Positions 16,891-25,494 of a stretch of DNA of 64,000 nucleotides are shown here, piece by piece. The first letter of the stretch is position 1. The number at the start of each line of letters is the position of its first letter. Origin of the DNA: VAZQ01 sp963739385 (GTDB lineage Bacteria; Pseudomonadota; Alphaproteobacteria; Rhizobiales; Xanthobacteraceae). A program made the translations under genes and the position numbers. Below the pieces are notes generated by a model. The model was given only the letters and a program-made list of their open reading frames with translations. It did not search any database and was not told where the DNA came from. The stretch spans positions 1 through 64,000 of the forward strand of contig CAVUAI010000070.1 of NCBI GenBank assembly GCA_963739385.1, written 5' to 3'.

Positions 16891-18465
16891 CTATCCCTCC
16901 ACCAGGTAGAGGCGACCGGATTTTCCGCTTGCACGTTCGGTGGTGACCGTTTCGCGCAGGGATTGCCGCAACACCTTGTTGGCGGCGTTGCGCGGCAAAG
17001 TGTCCATCGTCAGATAGGCGCGCGGCTTCTTGTAGCGTGCAAGCGTGCTCGCCCGACAATGGGCGTCAAACTCCTGCCAACGCGTGCCCGCAGCCGCCAG
17101 CGCCACGCAGGCGACGACCATCTCGCCCCAGAGCGGGTCGGGAACACCGATCACCGCTGCTTCCCGGATGGCCGGATGAGTGGCCAGCACCGCCTCGACC
17201 TCCTCCGGATAGATGTTCTCGCCGCCCGACCGGATCACGTCATCGATGCGCCCGACAAGATCCATGTCACCATCGTCGCGCAGGACGCAAACATCGCCGG
17301 TGAAGTACCAGCCGTTGCGCAGCTTTTCGGCAGTGGCGTCCGGACGGTTCAGGTACCCGGAGAAAAAGGTGTCGGCCGAAGCATCGACGATCAATTCGCC
17401 GGTTTCGCCCGGTTTGACCAGATCGTTCTCGTTGCCGCCCTGGCGCACGATGCGCACGCGCGAATAGTAGCCGGGGCGCAGGGTTACCGGCCGGCCCACC
17501 GGCTCGGGGTTGTGAAGCGCACACATGATTTCGGTCGTGCCGTAGATGTGGCGCACGGTCGCGGGCCATTCGCGATCGATGCGATCGAGCAGCGCCGGCA
17601 TGATCGGGGCGCCGCCGTACAGGACGAGATCGAGCGACGACAGTCTTTCCGGTTTGTAGTTCGGGGCCGAGACCATGGCCTGGTAGAGCGTCGGCACCGA
17701 AAACAGATAGTTGATCTTGTGCCTTTCAATCAGGTCATTTGCCGCGACCGGATTGAACGCGGACATCGTGTAAAACGTGCCGTTGTAGGCGAGCGTGACA
17801 AGAAAGGTGCCGTAGAAGCCGATCGCGTGGCTGATGGGCACCATGCCGAGCGTCCGGTTATGCGTTCCGTGGCGCAGCCCGGCCTGCGTCGATATCCACA
17901 CGATGCGATGCTCGGACGTGCGGTGCGCGATGACCACGCCCTTCGGCAACCCGGTCGTACCGGATGTGTAGAAAACAAAGGCGGTGGCTTCCGGGTCGGG
18001 CCGGGGTATCTCCGGCAAATCTGCCGGGTCGCCCCGGCACGCCGCGAAATCCTCAGCCTTTCCGACCGCGCTGTCCACGCTCAGCAGCATCGCGCCCGCC
18101 GGCAATGCAGCGGCGATCGCATCTGCCAGTGTCTCGTCCCTGCGGATGATCGCGCCCTCGATTTCTCCCTGCGCCACAAGCTTGGCGAGCTCGGCCGGCT
18201 GCAGCCGTGCATTCATCAGCGCCGGAACGGCCGCCAGTCGCTGCAATGCCAGAAGCGCAACGCAATGCTCCAGAAAGTTGGGAAGGATGGTTGCAACCCG
18301 GCTGCCGGCCTTGACGCCGCGCGCCGCGAACCCGGCCGCGACCATGTCGATCTCCGCCAGAAGCTGCCGGTAGGTCAGCTTGCGGTCGGTGCGGTCGTCG
18401 ACCAGTGCGAGCTGATCCGGCGTGCGCTCGCCGGCGATCCACACAAGGTCATATGCCGTCTTCAC
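16891..18465 (-). CDS. AMP-dependent acyl-CoA synthetase (ANL superfamily)
   Basis: A 524-residue ligase that would activate a carboxylic acid through an acyl-adenylate to its CoA thioester. The phosphate loop YTSGTTGLPKG is at 166-176; YGTTE, GWYFTGD, the hinge/A8 region GRIDDVIRSGGENIYPEEVE and the A10 lysine in NAANKVLRQ (Lys497) are all present. The start is GTG at 18465 behind GGAGGGGGCAGGCT. It lies 31 bases after an enoyl-CoA hydratase gene, with a MarR regulator and ABC binding protein upstream: the layout of feruloyl/coumaroyl-CoA synthetase operons, so an aromatic or phenylpropenoid acid is a reasonable but unproven substrate. Confidence 0.9.
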   Translation of the reverse strand: MKTAYDLVWIAGERTPDQLALVDDRTDRKLTYRQLLAEIDMVAAGFAARGVKAGSRVATILPNFLEHCVALLALQRLAAVPALMNARLQPAELAKLVAQGEIEGAIIRRDETLADAIAAALPAGAMLLSVDSAVGKAEDFAACRGDPADLPEIPRPDPEATAFVFYTSGTTGLPKGVVIAHRTSEHRIVWISTQAGLRHGTHNRTLGMVPISHAIGFYGTFLVTLAYNGTFYTMSAFNPVAANDLIERHKINYLFSVPTLYQAMVSAPNYKPERLSSLDLVLYGGAPIMPALLDRIDREWPATVRHIYGTTEIMCALHNPEPVGRPVTLRPGYYSRVRIVRQGGNENDLVKPGETGELIVDASADTFFSGYLNRPDATAEKLRNGWYFTGDVCVLRDDGDMDLVGRIDDVIRSGGENIYPEEVEAVLATHPAIREAAVIGVPDPLWGEMVVACVALAAAGTRWQEFDAHCRASTLARYKKPRAYLTMDTLPRNAANKVLRQSLRETVTTERASGKSGRLYLVEG

Positions 18466-18496
18466 AGCCTGCCCCCTCCCGAAGGATGGCGTCCTG

Positions 18497-19318
18497 TCAA
18501 TTGGGCAACGTCACCTGCGGCTTGTTGCTCTTTTGCTCGCCGGACAGGAACCTGGCGAGCGTCTTCTGAAAGTGCGGATGTCGCACGGTCTTCATGACGT
18601 TCTGGATCTCGAACTCGGTTGCCTCCTCGATCGATTGCCGCCAGCCCATGTGGAAGCCTGCCTTCGCGATCCCCTGCAGGTGGGTCGGCCCGGCGGCGAG
18701 CTCGCGCGCGATGATGTCGACGTTCTTGTCGAAACTGGCTTCATCGTAGACGCGGTTCACGACGTTCCATTCGAGGGCTTCTTTCGCGTACACCGTGCGG
18801 TTGGTCATCATCCATTCCATCGCATGGCGGAACCCGACGATCTTGGCGAGCGAGTAGCTGGTGGTGGCGTCGTTGGCGATGCCGATGGTGTGCCACGCCG
18901 GAAAGAAGCTCGCGCTATCCTTGCAGACCGCCATGTCGGCGCAGAGCGTCATCCCCAGTCCCGAGCCCGCCGCAACGCCGTTCACCGCTGCCAGGATCGG
19001 CTTGGGCATGCGGGTGAACAGATGAAGGATCTGATGCCACCACATCGCAAGCACGCGAAAGTGCGCGGCGACTTTCTCCACGTCGAGGTCCTTGACCGGG
19101 ATTTCCTTGAGATTGAAGCCGGCGCAGAAGGCCTTGCCGCGCCCCGTGACCACCACCGCGCCGACCGCGTCGTCCGCCTCGGCGCGGTACAGCGCGTCGA
19201 GAAACTCCTGCAGACCCTTGAGCCCCAGCGCGTTGTTGAACTGCGGCGCGATGAAGGTGATGGTGGCGACGCCATCGGCGAGTTTGTACTCGATCCATTC
19301 GTAGGGTTTCTCGGACAT
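18497..19318 (-). CDS. Enoyl-CoA hydratase/isomerase family protein
   Basis: A 273-residue crotonase-fold enzyme. ATG at 19318 (MSEKPYEWIEYKL) has AAGGA eight bases upstream; an ATG three codons earlier is possible. The oxyanion-hole segments are AFCAGFNLKEIP and NGVAAGSGLGMTLCADMAVC. In the second catalytic position, WHTIGIANDATTSYSLAKIVG lacks the usual glutamate and carries Asp/Thr, so hydration chemistry may be changed (isomerase, lyase or hydrolase). It shares a presumed transcript with the acyl-CoA synthetase. About 100 bases separate it from marR, enough for its own promoter. Confidence 0.88.
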   Translation of the reverse strand: MSEKPYEWIEYKLADGVATITFIAPQFNNALGLKGLQEFLDALYRAEADDAVGAVVVTGRGKAFCAGFNLKEIPVKDLDVEKVAAHFRVLAMWWHQILHLFTRMPKPILAAVNGVAAGSGLGMTLCADMAVCKDSASFFPAWHTIGIANDATTSYSLAKIVGFRHAMEWMMTNRTVYAKEALEWNVVNRVYDEASFDKNVDIIARELAAGPTHLQGIAKAGFHMGWRQSIEEATEFEIQNVMKTVRHPHFQKTLARFLSGEQKSNKPQVTLPN

Positions 19319-19427
19319 CTCCCTCATCCTTTTTTGCGACGTCGGCCGATCGGTTCACGCGACCAGGCAATGACCAATTAGTAACAAACGATATTAAATC
19401 GCCTGAGCCTGCGCAACTCCGGTCCCA

Positions 19428-19931
19428 TCACACCAGGCGCTTGGCGTTCGCAATCAGCACGACAAGCGCGCGCGCCAGGCGTGCGCGCTCCGCCGGTGCG
19501 AGACAATCGACAATCTCGTGGTAACGGGCATTGGCATCGGGAACGACCGCTTCGTAAACCCGCTGGCCCTTGCGCGTCAGAAACAGCTTCTGGCTGCGGC
19601 GGTCATTCGGTCCGACGCGCCTGACGATCAAACCGCGTTGCTCGAGTTCGCGAATGGCGCGGCTGACGCTCATCGCCTGCAGCGCCCAGCGGGCAATGAT
19701 CTCAGCCGCGGTGGCGCCGCTGTGATGCGCAAGCGTGAGCAGAATCCGCCAATGCTGGACCGACAGGCGATGGCGCACCTGGAGGGGGCCGTAAAAGGCC
19801 CGCCCAATCAGATTGGAAAAGACATGCACCAGCGCGAGAATATTGTCGGCCGGGCTGAGCGGTTGCGCCGACGGCCGCTGTTTGACCACGGACCCGGGTG
19901 TTCTGCTCAACGTCGCTCGCCTGGCGTTCAC
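19428..19931 (-). CDS. MarR-family transcriptional regulator
   Basis: A 167-residue winged helix-turn-helix protein: SVQHWRILLTLAHHSGATAA, EIIARWALQAMSVSRAIREL (recognition region), and the wing RRVGPNDRRSQKLFLTRKG. The start appears to be GTG at 19931, ten bases after the binding-protein stop; the first ~25 residues are poorly conserved and a later GTG is possible. MarR proteins usually respond to small aromatic ligands, which fits control of the CoA-ligase/hydratase genes downstream. Confidence 0.9.
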   Translation of the reverse strand: MNARRATLSRTPGSVVKQRPSAQPLSPADNILALVHVFSNLIGRAFYGPLQVRHRLSVQHWRILLTLAHHSGATAAEIIARWALQAMSVSRAIRELEQRGLIVRRVGPNDRRSQKLFLTRKGQRVYEAVVPDANARYHEIVDCLAPAERARLARALVVLIANAKRLV

Positions 19932-19941
19932 GAACAGGTGC

Positions 19942-21183
19942 TCAGCTGCGGTCCTGCAAGGGTGGCATCGGCAGTACCGGCGTCATGGTCGCCAGCTCGG
20001 CCGGCAGCACGACCGTGGGCGTGCGGTTGCGGCTCTGGACCGACGCCGATGGAATGCCGATGTTCTGCCCCTTCTCGTCGAACTTGATCGGCGGGCCGAT
20101 AATGATGTGATCCGCTATGTTGGTTTCCCGGATCGCCTTCATGAGCTCCGGCCCGTTCGTCGATCCTGAGCGCGTGAACGCATCGGCCGCGACCAGCAAG
20201 GCCTCGAAGGTAAAACCGACGTAAAAGCATTCAACCGGGAAGCGGAAGTTCGGAAACGCCGGCTTGAATGCAGCTTCCAGCGCCTGAGCCATCTGGGACT
20301 TTGGATTGGGCCATGGCAGGTGAAAGATCGTGTAGTCGGCGAGCGGGCCGAGCGTTTGATAGTATTCCTCCTCGAACATTCCGGAGGAGCCCGGCGAGAT
20401 GATCGCCTTCGGCAGGAAGCGCTGGCGCGCCATGTCGCGAATGAGCTTGACCGCGTCGTTGCCGCGCGTGACCACCAGCACGATGTCGGGGTTGGACGCG
20501 CGGATCTTGGTGACTTCCACCGAAAGATCCTGCGCGCGCGGGTCGAAGGCGATGTGATCGACGACCTGAAACGGCAAGCCGGCGCGCGGAAACAGCGCGT
20601 CCAAGGCATTGCGCTGGGCCTGGCCGAACGTGTCATTGGCGTAGAAGAAGACCGCCGTCTTGGCATCGAGCCTGGTGACCTCGAGCAGGCTCTTGATGAG
20701 CCGAAGGCCGTCTCCCATCAACATTCCGGCGTGCGGGAAATTGCGCGCGACGAATTTGAACCCCTGCTCGGTGATCTGCGGCGCGGCGCCGACATTGACC
20801 ACAAGGGGTATGCCCCGCTGTTCGCAGACCTGTGCGACGGCGAGCGTACCGCCGGAATCGACGTTGCCGACGATGCAATGGGCACCGTCGTTGATGATGC
20901 GTTGAGCCGCGATCCTGGCCGCATCGACATTGCTTTCGGTGTCGATATGGATGAGCTCGACGCGATGGCCGTAATCGGCGAGCACCTTGGGCGCGATCAT
21001 CGCGCCGCGATGGGAGGCCTGGCCGGTCGGCGCCATGTAGCCGGAGCGCGGCAGCAGCACGCCGATCCGCAGTGCCTTGGGCTGGGCATGAACGACGGCC
21101 GGCGCCGCCAGCAGGGCAGCCGCCGCAGTCGTACCTGCCAGCAGGTCGCGACGCGAAATCGAGGTCGTGAGCCGGTTGGACAT
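19942..21183 (-). CDS. Branched-chain-type ABC substrate-binding protein (Peripla_BP_6)
   Basis: A 413-residue exported protein. ATG at 21183 follows GGGAGGAAACCA and gives the Tat-type signal MSNRLTTSISRRDLLAGTTA. The mature part has the LivJ-like layout: LRIGVLLPRSGYMAPTGQAS, IGNVDSG-like IVGNVDSGGTLAVAQV, FFYANDTFGQAQRN and PDIVLVVTRGNDAVKLIRD. Aromatic acids are common ligands of this group in soil alphaproteobacteria. No permease or ATPase genes are nearby. First gene of the leftward set with marR, hydratase and ligase. Confidence 0.9.
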   Translation of the reverse strand: MSNRLTTSISRRDLLAGTTAAAALLAAPAVVHAQPKALRIGVLLPRSGYMAPTGQASHRGAMIAPKVLADYGHRVELIHIDTESNVDAARIAAQRIINDGAHCIVGNVDSGGTLAVAQVCEQRGIPLVVNVGAAPQITEQGFKFVARNFPHAGMLMGDGLRLIKSLLEVTRLDAKTAVFFYANDTFGQAQRNALDALFPRAGLPFQVVDHIAFDPRAQDLSVEVTKIRASNPDIVLVVTRGNDAVKLIRDMARQRFLPKAIISPGSSGMFEEEYYQTLGPLADYTIFHLPWPNPKSQMAQALEAAFKPAFPNFRFPVECFYVGFTFEALLVAADAFTRSGSTNGPELMKAIRETNIADHIIIGPPIKFDEKGQNIGIPSASVQSRNRTPTVVLPAELATMTPVLPMPPLQDRS

Positions 21184-21219
21184 TGGTTTCCTCCCTGGGA
21201 ATTCTGTCCCGGATTTTAT

Positions 21220-21231
21220 TATCAAATGATA
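21220..21231. promoter_or_regulatory. Candidate operator upstream of the SBP-marR-hydratase-ligase set
   Basis: tatcaaatgata is an inverted repeat (tatca / tgata) in an AT-rich patch 37 bases upstream of the first start codon. The size suits a MarR-type site, but nothing shows binding. Confidence 0.25.
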
Positions 21232-21394
21232 CTATCGCGGCTGCATGCCGGTGGCTACCGGGGCACATGGTCGCGCGGGGTACGATTTCGCGCGGCGGCG
21301 AGACCATCACGCGCGACCGCAGCTCACGATCGGTGCAAGCCATCCCGGTGCGGTCGGTCACGGCGCGGCCGCCGGCGACGACGCGGCGCTCCCT

Positions 21395-22010
21395 CCGCTG
21401 TCATTCCGGGGCGGCGCTACACTCTCCGCTGTCATTCCGGGGCCCGAACGAAGTGAGGGCACCCGGAATCCAGTAACCACCGCCTGCGAGTACTGGATTC
21501 CGGGTTCGCCGCTGCGCGGCGCCCCGGAATGACACCGCGGGTGGGTTGGCATCGGCGAAGCTGCCGCGGGGGGCAAAATCGCGGCTTGGTTTTTTTCTCC
21601 GCTGCCAGTCCGCCCGCGCCACGCTCTCCGCTGTCATTCCGGGGCCCGAACGAAGTGAGGGCGCCCGGAATCCAGTAACCACCGCCGGCGAGTACTGGAT
21701 TCCGGGTTCGCCGCTGCGCGGCGCCCCGGAATGACACCGCGGGTGGGAGGCACCGGCGAAGCAGTCGCCCAGGGTGCGCAGGGACGTGCAGCTTGCCTTT
21801 TCTCTCCGCTCCAGTCCGTGCGCGCCACACTCTCCGCTGTCATTCCGGGGCCCGAACGAAGTGAGGGCGCCCGGAATCCAGTAACCACCGCCGGCGAGTA
21901 CTGGATTCCGGGTTCGCCGCTGCGCGGCGCCCCGGAATGACACCGCGGGTGGGAGGCACCGGCGAAGCTACCGTAGGGGGCAAAGGCGCGGCTTGCCTGT
22001 TGCGCTAAGC
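21395..22010. repeat. Tandem array of R1 palindromic repeats
   Basis: Three complete 106-bp copies at 21429-21534, 21631-21736 and 21837-21942, preceded by a partial left end at 21400. Spacers of about 96-100 bases (..cggcttg..ctccgct..cagtccg..cgccac) are also similar, so the real repeat period is about 202-206 bp. Each copy pairs its ends (ctgtcattccggggc / gccccggaatgaca) and an inner ggaatccagta / tactggattcc. Not a CRISPR: units are long, palindromic and spacers are related. Confidence 0.9.
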
Positions 22011-22020
22011 CGCGATGACA

Positions 22021-22061
22021 CGTGAAATTCATCCACGTGGGTTCGAGTCCCACCGTGCGCA
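22021..22061 (+). other. tRNA 3'-end-like fragment
   Basis: gtggg-ttcgagt-cccac is a perfect T-arm (22037-22053), followed by cgtgcgc and a discriminator-like a. The matching 5' acceptor strand, D-arm and anticodon arm are not found upstream, and no CCA is encoded. It is probably the stump of a tRNA gene or an old attachment site. Confidence 0.4.
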
Positions 22062-22126
22062 CAGCGCGCCAACCGTCTCGACCGGCATCACTCTCTCCCC
22101 GGGATCATCAGCGAGGCAGGACACAC

Positions 22127-22936
22127 ATGAAACGGCGCAAAGCAGTGATCATCGCAGCCATCCTGTCTGCTCTCGCAGCGTCCGGCACGCCGTCGTTGGG
22201 CGACCCGAGGGTCGCGGACCTCGTGCAGGCCGGCAAGATCCGGGTCGCGCTGTTTCCGCCGCAGTACGTCCAGGACCCGGCGACCGGTGAGCTGCGGCCG
22301 TTTGCGGCCGGGGTCATCTCCATGGAGCTTGCGCGCGGCCTTGCCAGACGCCTCGGAGTCGAGGTGCAGCTGGTCGGACAGCCGACGCCGCCCAAGGCCG
22401 TGGAGTGCGTCAAGACCGCCGCCTGCGACGTGGTCATCGTGGGTATCGAACCATCCCGGGCCGCAGAGGTGGACTTTTCCCCGCCGGTCATCCAGTTCGA
22501 CTACACCTATCTGGTGCCGGCCGGCTCTTCGATCGACAGCATCGCCGACGTGGACCGGCCCGGCATTCGTATCGCGGTCGTGCGCAATCACGCCTCGACC
22601 TTCGCGCTGAGCCGCATCGTGAAGCACGGCGAGCTGGTTGCCGCCGACATGCCGGATGCCGCTTTCGACCTGCTGCGTGCCGGCGATGTGCACGCATTCG
22701 CGGCACCCCGTGAGGCGCTGCTCGACTATTCCGTCAAGCTGCCCGGCTCCAGGGTGCTGACCGACGCCTATGGGGTCAATGTTGTCGGGCTGGCGGTTCG
22801 CAAGGGCCAGGATGGACGGCTTGCCTATGTCAGCGAGTTCATCGAGGAGGCCAAGGCGTCGGGCCTGATCCAGCGCGCCATCGAGGGCGCCGGCTTGCGC
22901 GGAGTCCGGGTGGCAGCTCCGGTCAAGCGCGAATGA
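22127..22936 (+). CDS. Family 3 extracellular solute-binding protein (amino-acid type)
   Basis: A 269-residue periplasmic protein. The start at 22127 gives the signal MKRRKAVIIAAILSALAASG; an upstream extension crosses the tRNA-like fragment and was rejected. The fold marks are VQAGKIRVALFPPQY, ELARGLARRLGVEVQLV, ACDVVIVGIEPSRAAEVDFS (the switch-to-binding segment) and FDYTYLVPAGS. Such proteins serve ABC uptake of polar amino acids or act in sensing. No ABC subunits are linked. Confidence 0.85.
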   Translation: MKRRKAVIIAAILSALAASGTPSLGDPRVADLVQAGKIRVALFPPQYVQDPATGELRPFAAGVISMELARGLARRLGVEVQLVGQPTPPKAVECVKTAACDVVIVGIEPSRAAEVDFSPPVIQFDYTYLVPAGSSIDSIADVDRPGIRIAVVRNHASTFALSRIVKHGELVAADMPDAAFDLLRAGDVHAFAAPREALLDYSVKLPGSRVLTDAYGVNVVGLAVRKGQDGRLAYVSEFIEEAKASGLIQRAIEGAGLRGVRVAAPVKRE

Positions 22937-23040
22937 ACGGCTGGCCGCACGGCGAGCGCTGACGGGATGTCGCTTCGCTCCATCCGGACTACGGACTTTC
23001 GGTTCGAGTTTGCGCGCACCCGCGCCGCGCGCTCGGTGCA

Positions 23041-23150
23041 CTCCCCTCCCCCTTGTGGGGAGGGGCTGGGGGTGGGGGTGCGGGTGCGCAATTCTGGTGC
23101 ATTATCGCACTACCCCCCTCCCCAGCCCTCCCCCACAAGGGGGGAGGGAG
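23041..23150. repeat. Palindromic interspersed repeat, family R2
   Basis: ctcccctcccccttgtgggg at the left pairs with ccccacaaggggggagggag at the right, with a variable centre of about 45 bases. Copies recur at 28086-28201 and 42615-42719. The 22937-23209 gap holds nothing else. Confidence 0.85.
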
Positions 23151-23209
23151 CAGACCGAGTTTGCGGCTCGCTCCAATTCAACTGACAGACATCCCACCGG
23201 GCAGTTCCC

Positions 23210-24769
23210 ATGCTGATCACCCGCCGCGTCGCCACCGGCCTCATCCTCGTTCCGTTCGGCGGGCTGCGCTTTGCCGCGGCCGAGCCGGCGGCCGCGAGCG
23301 CGCAGGTCACCTTCGTCCTGGTCAACGACATCTACCTGATGGACGCCACCGAGATGCCCGACGGCAAGCGCCGCGGCGGCTTCGCGCGGCTCGCCGCCGT
23401 GGTCAAGGCCGAGCGCGAACGCGCGCGCGCCGCCGGCAGCGAGGTGATCTTCGCCCACGGCGGCGACACCATCTCGCCCTCGCTGATGTCGGGCATCGAC
23501 CACGGCACCAGCATCATCGAGCTCACCAACATGGTGCAGCCCGACATCTTCACGCCCGGCAACCACGAATACGATTTCGGCAAGGCGATCTTTCTCGAGC
23601 GCATGGCCGAGGCGAAGTTTCCGCGCTACGCCGCGAACCTGCGCACCGCCGACGGCGCGATGCTGCCGGGCTTCCAGGACCGCTCGATGGTGACCGTCGG
23701 CGGCGCGGGGGGCGTGGGGGGCGTGCGCATCGGGCTCACCGGCGCCACCTACGAGGACAGCCCGCGCGCGTCCGATCCCGGCGACCTCAAGTTCGCGCCG
23801 TCGGTCGCGACGCTCATCGCGCAGGCGCGGGAGCTGCGGCGCGAGGGCGCCGACTTCGTGGTCGCGGTCGCCCACGTCACCCGCGACCAGGGCTACGAGC
23901 TCTTCCGCAGCAACACCGTCGACCTCATCCTCACCGGGCACACCCACGACCTCTACATCAACTATGACGGCGACACCGCCATGGTGGAGTCGAACTACGA
24001 CGCGCACTACGTCACCGCGATCGACATCGCGCTCGCGGTGAAGGAGGAGGACGGCAAGCGGCACACCGCCTGGTGGCCGCAGTTCCGCGTGATCGACACC
24101 GCGACGGTGACGCCCGACCCCGAGGTGGCGGCGGTGGTGGGCAAGTTCGAGGCCGATCTCGGCCGCCATCTCGACACGCCGATCGGCACCACCGCGGTCG
24201 AGCTCGACAGCCGCGGCGTGGCGGTGCGCTCGCGCGAGACCGCGATCGGCAACCTCATCGCCGACGCCATGCGCTGGTCGGCGCAGACCGAGGTGGCGCT
24301 CATGAACGGCGGCGGCATCCGCGTCGGCAAGGTCTATCCGCCGGGCTCCGCCCTCACGCGCCGCGACATTCTCGCCGAGCTGCCGTTCGGCAACCGGCTG
24401 ATCACCCTCGACGTCGAGGGCGCCGTGCTCAAGGCCGCGCTCGAGAACGGGCTCTCGCGCCTGCCCAATCCGAGCGGCCGCTTTCCCCAGGTCTCCGGCC
24501 TCACCGTCGAGGCCGATGTCAGCCGCCCGCCCGGCAGCCGCGTTACTTCGGTCAAGGTCGGCGACGCGCCGCTCGACCTCAACCGCACCTACACGTTCGC
24601 CACCAACGAGTTCGTGGCGCGCGGCGGCGACGACTACACCATGCTGCGCGACATCGAGCCGGTGCTGCCGGTCGCCGACTTGCCGGCGCTGGCGTACGAG
24701 GTGATCGATTATGTCGTGAGCATCGGCACGGTGCGGAGCGCGGTGGAGGGGCGGATCGTGGTGAAGTGA
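23210..24769 (+). CDS. Bifunctional metallophosphatase/5'-nucleotidase family protein
   Basis: A 519-residue exported two-domain enzyme (UshA/CD73 type) acting on nucleotides in the periplasm. The signal is MLITRRVATGLILVPFGGLR. The metallophosphatase domain carries VNDIY (residues 38-42), HGGDT (Asp86), GNHEYDFG (117-124) and GHTHD. The C-terminal 5_nucleotid_C domain carries ETAIGNLIADAMR, NGGGIR and NEFVARGGDDYTM. The first metal motif reads N-D-x-Y where many members have D-x-H, so metal ligation may differ. The gene is very GC-rich. Confidence 0.9.
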   Translation: MLITRRVATGLILVPFGGLRFAAAEPAAASAQVTFVLVNDIYLMDATEMPDGKRRGGFARLAAVVKAERERARAAGSEVIFAHGGDTISPSLMSGIDHGTSIIELTNMVQPDIFTPGNHEYDFGKAIFLERMAEAKFPRYAANLRTADGAMLPGFQDRSMVTVGGAGGVGGVRIGLTGATYEDSPRASDPGDLKFAPSVATLIAQARELRREGADFVVAVAHVTRDQGYELFRSNTVDLILTGHTHDLYINYDGDTAMVESNYDAHYVTAIDIALAVKEEDGKRHTAWWPQFRVIDTATVTPDPEVAAVVGKFEADLGRHLDTPIGTTAVELDSRGVAVRSRETAIGNLIADAMRWSAQTEVALMNGGGIRVGKVYPPGSALTRRDILAELPFGNRLITLDVEGAVLKAALENGLSRLPNPSGRFPQVSGLTVEADVSRPPGSRVTSVKVGDAPLDLNRTYTFATNEFVARGGDDYTMLRDIEPVLPVADLPALAYEVIDYVVSIGTVRSAVEGRIVVK

Positions 24770-24771
24770 GG

Positions 24772-25000
24772 GGCGCCAACAGCACGCTGCGGCTTGCCGA
24801 TCCGCGCAACCTGATCGTGACGATGCTCGACGGCATCGGCGGCGGAGAATTTCCCGCACCGCGAGAGCATGCAGGCGATGCCGGGCTTTTCCGACAAGCT
24901 GAGCGACGAAGAGGCGGCGGCGCTCGCGAACTATCTGCGCGTCACCTGGGGCGGGCAGAAGGGCGACGTGACGGCGGCTGCGGTGCGGGCGCTGCGGTGA
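24772..25000 (+). pseudogene. C-terminal relic of a c-type cytochrome, one frameshift
   Basis: The first frame reads ANSTLRLADPRNLIVTMLDG; after a slip near 24845 another frame reads ESMQAMPGFSDKLSDEEAAA then LANYLRVTWGGQKGDV and a stop at 24998. This is the methionine-ligand end (MPGF) of a membrane dehydrogenase-type cytochrome c. The haem CxxCH part is absent. It begins right after the 5'-nucleotidase stop. Confidence 0.7.
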
Positions 25001-25010
25001 GTGCTGTCCT

Positions 25011-25130
25011 CAGGTCTGCGGCCTCACCATCGGGGCCGACGCCGGCCGCCCGCGCGGCCGCGTTCTTTCGGTCAAGAAAGTTGCTGATGGCGATGAAGCT
25101 AAGTCCAAGCCAACTAAACAGCGTGTGTAG
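25011..25130 (+). pseudogene. Relic copy of a 5'-nucleotidase C-terminal segment
   Basis: QVCGLTIGADAGRPRGRVLS then VKKVADGDEA parallels the QVSGLTVEADVSRPPGSRVTSVKVGDAP segment of the gene at 23210-24769. It ends in a stop at 25128. It looks like a trace of a second nucleotidase gene. Confidence 0.6.
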
Positions 25131-25389
25131 GCTTGTCTGGATTGCCAAGCGTTGCGGTCCTCAATTCCTCAATAATGCGAATAGCTTTGACAAGGTGGTC
25201 GGGAGAGGCCGTTTTGCCGAGCTTGATCGCGGTGTCCTCCGCGTCGTTCGCAGCATCGTCAAAGCCCCGCTTAACGGCATCGAAGCATTGATCGTCAATC
25301 CTGCTGATGCGGTCCAAAACGTGGGCGAGGACCGTTTGTATTGCAATCGCTTCAACGAACAGTGAATTAATCTCGTGCTCATAGTCCAT
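25114..25389 (-). CDS. Hypothetical protein, 91 residues
   Basis: A small soluble helical protein: MDYEHEINSLFVEAIAIQTV then LAHVLDRISRIDDQCFDAVK and ASPDHLVKAIRIIEELRTAT. AGGAGG lies six bases before the ATG at 25389, so it is very likely translated. No signal, membrane segment or known domain is seen. Its 3' end overlaps the nucleotidase relic on the other strand. Confidence 0.6.
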   Translation of the reverse strand: MDYEHEINSLFVEAIAIQTVLAHVLDRISRIDDQCFDAVKRGFDDAANDAEDTAIKLGKTASPDHLVKAIRIIEELRTATLGNPDKPTHAV

Positions 25390-25494
25390 GCCTTCCTCCT
25401 TTGCGCCTTCTCCAGCGCAAAAACCGCTTTGCCCTTTGCTTGATCGTCTTAGGCCGCGTGAGGTCGCGGCACGTCAAGTATATAATTGCCCTCG

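Noticed and set aside
16963..18597. 544-codon rightward frame opposite the acyl-CoA synthetase
   Set aside because: Antisense shadow; the opposite strand has all ANL motifs.
21395..22010. Repeat array as a CRISPR
   Set aside because: Repeat units are 106 bp and palindromic, spacers are ~100 bp and related to each other, and no cas genes are present.
22021..22061. Functional tRNA gene
   Set aside because: Only the T-arm and 3' acceptor strand are present; no 5' half could be found.
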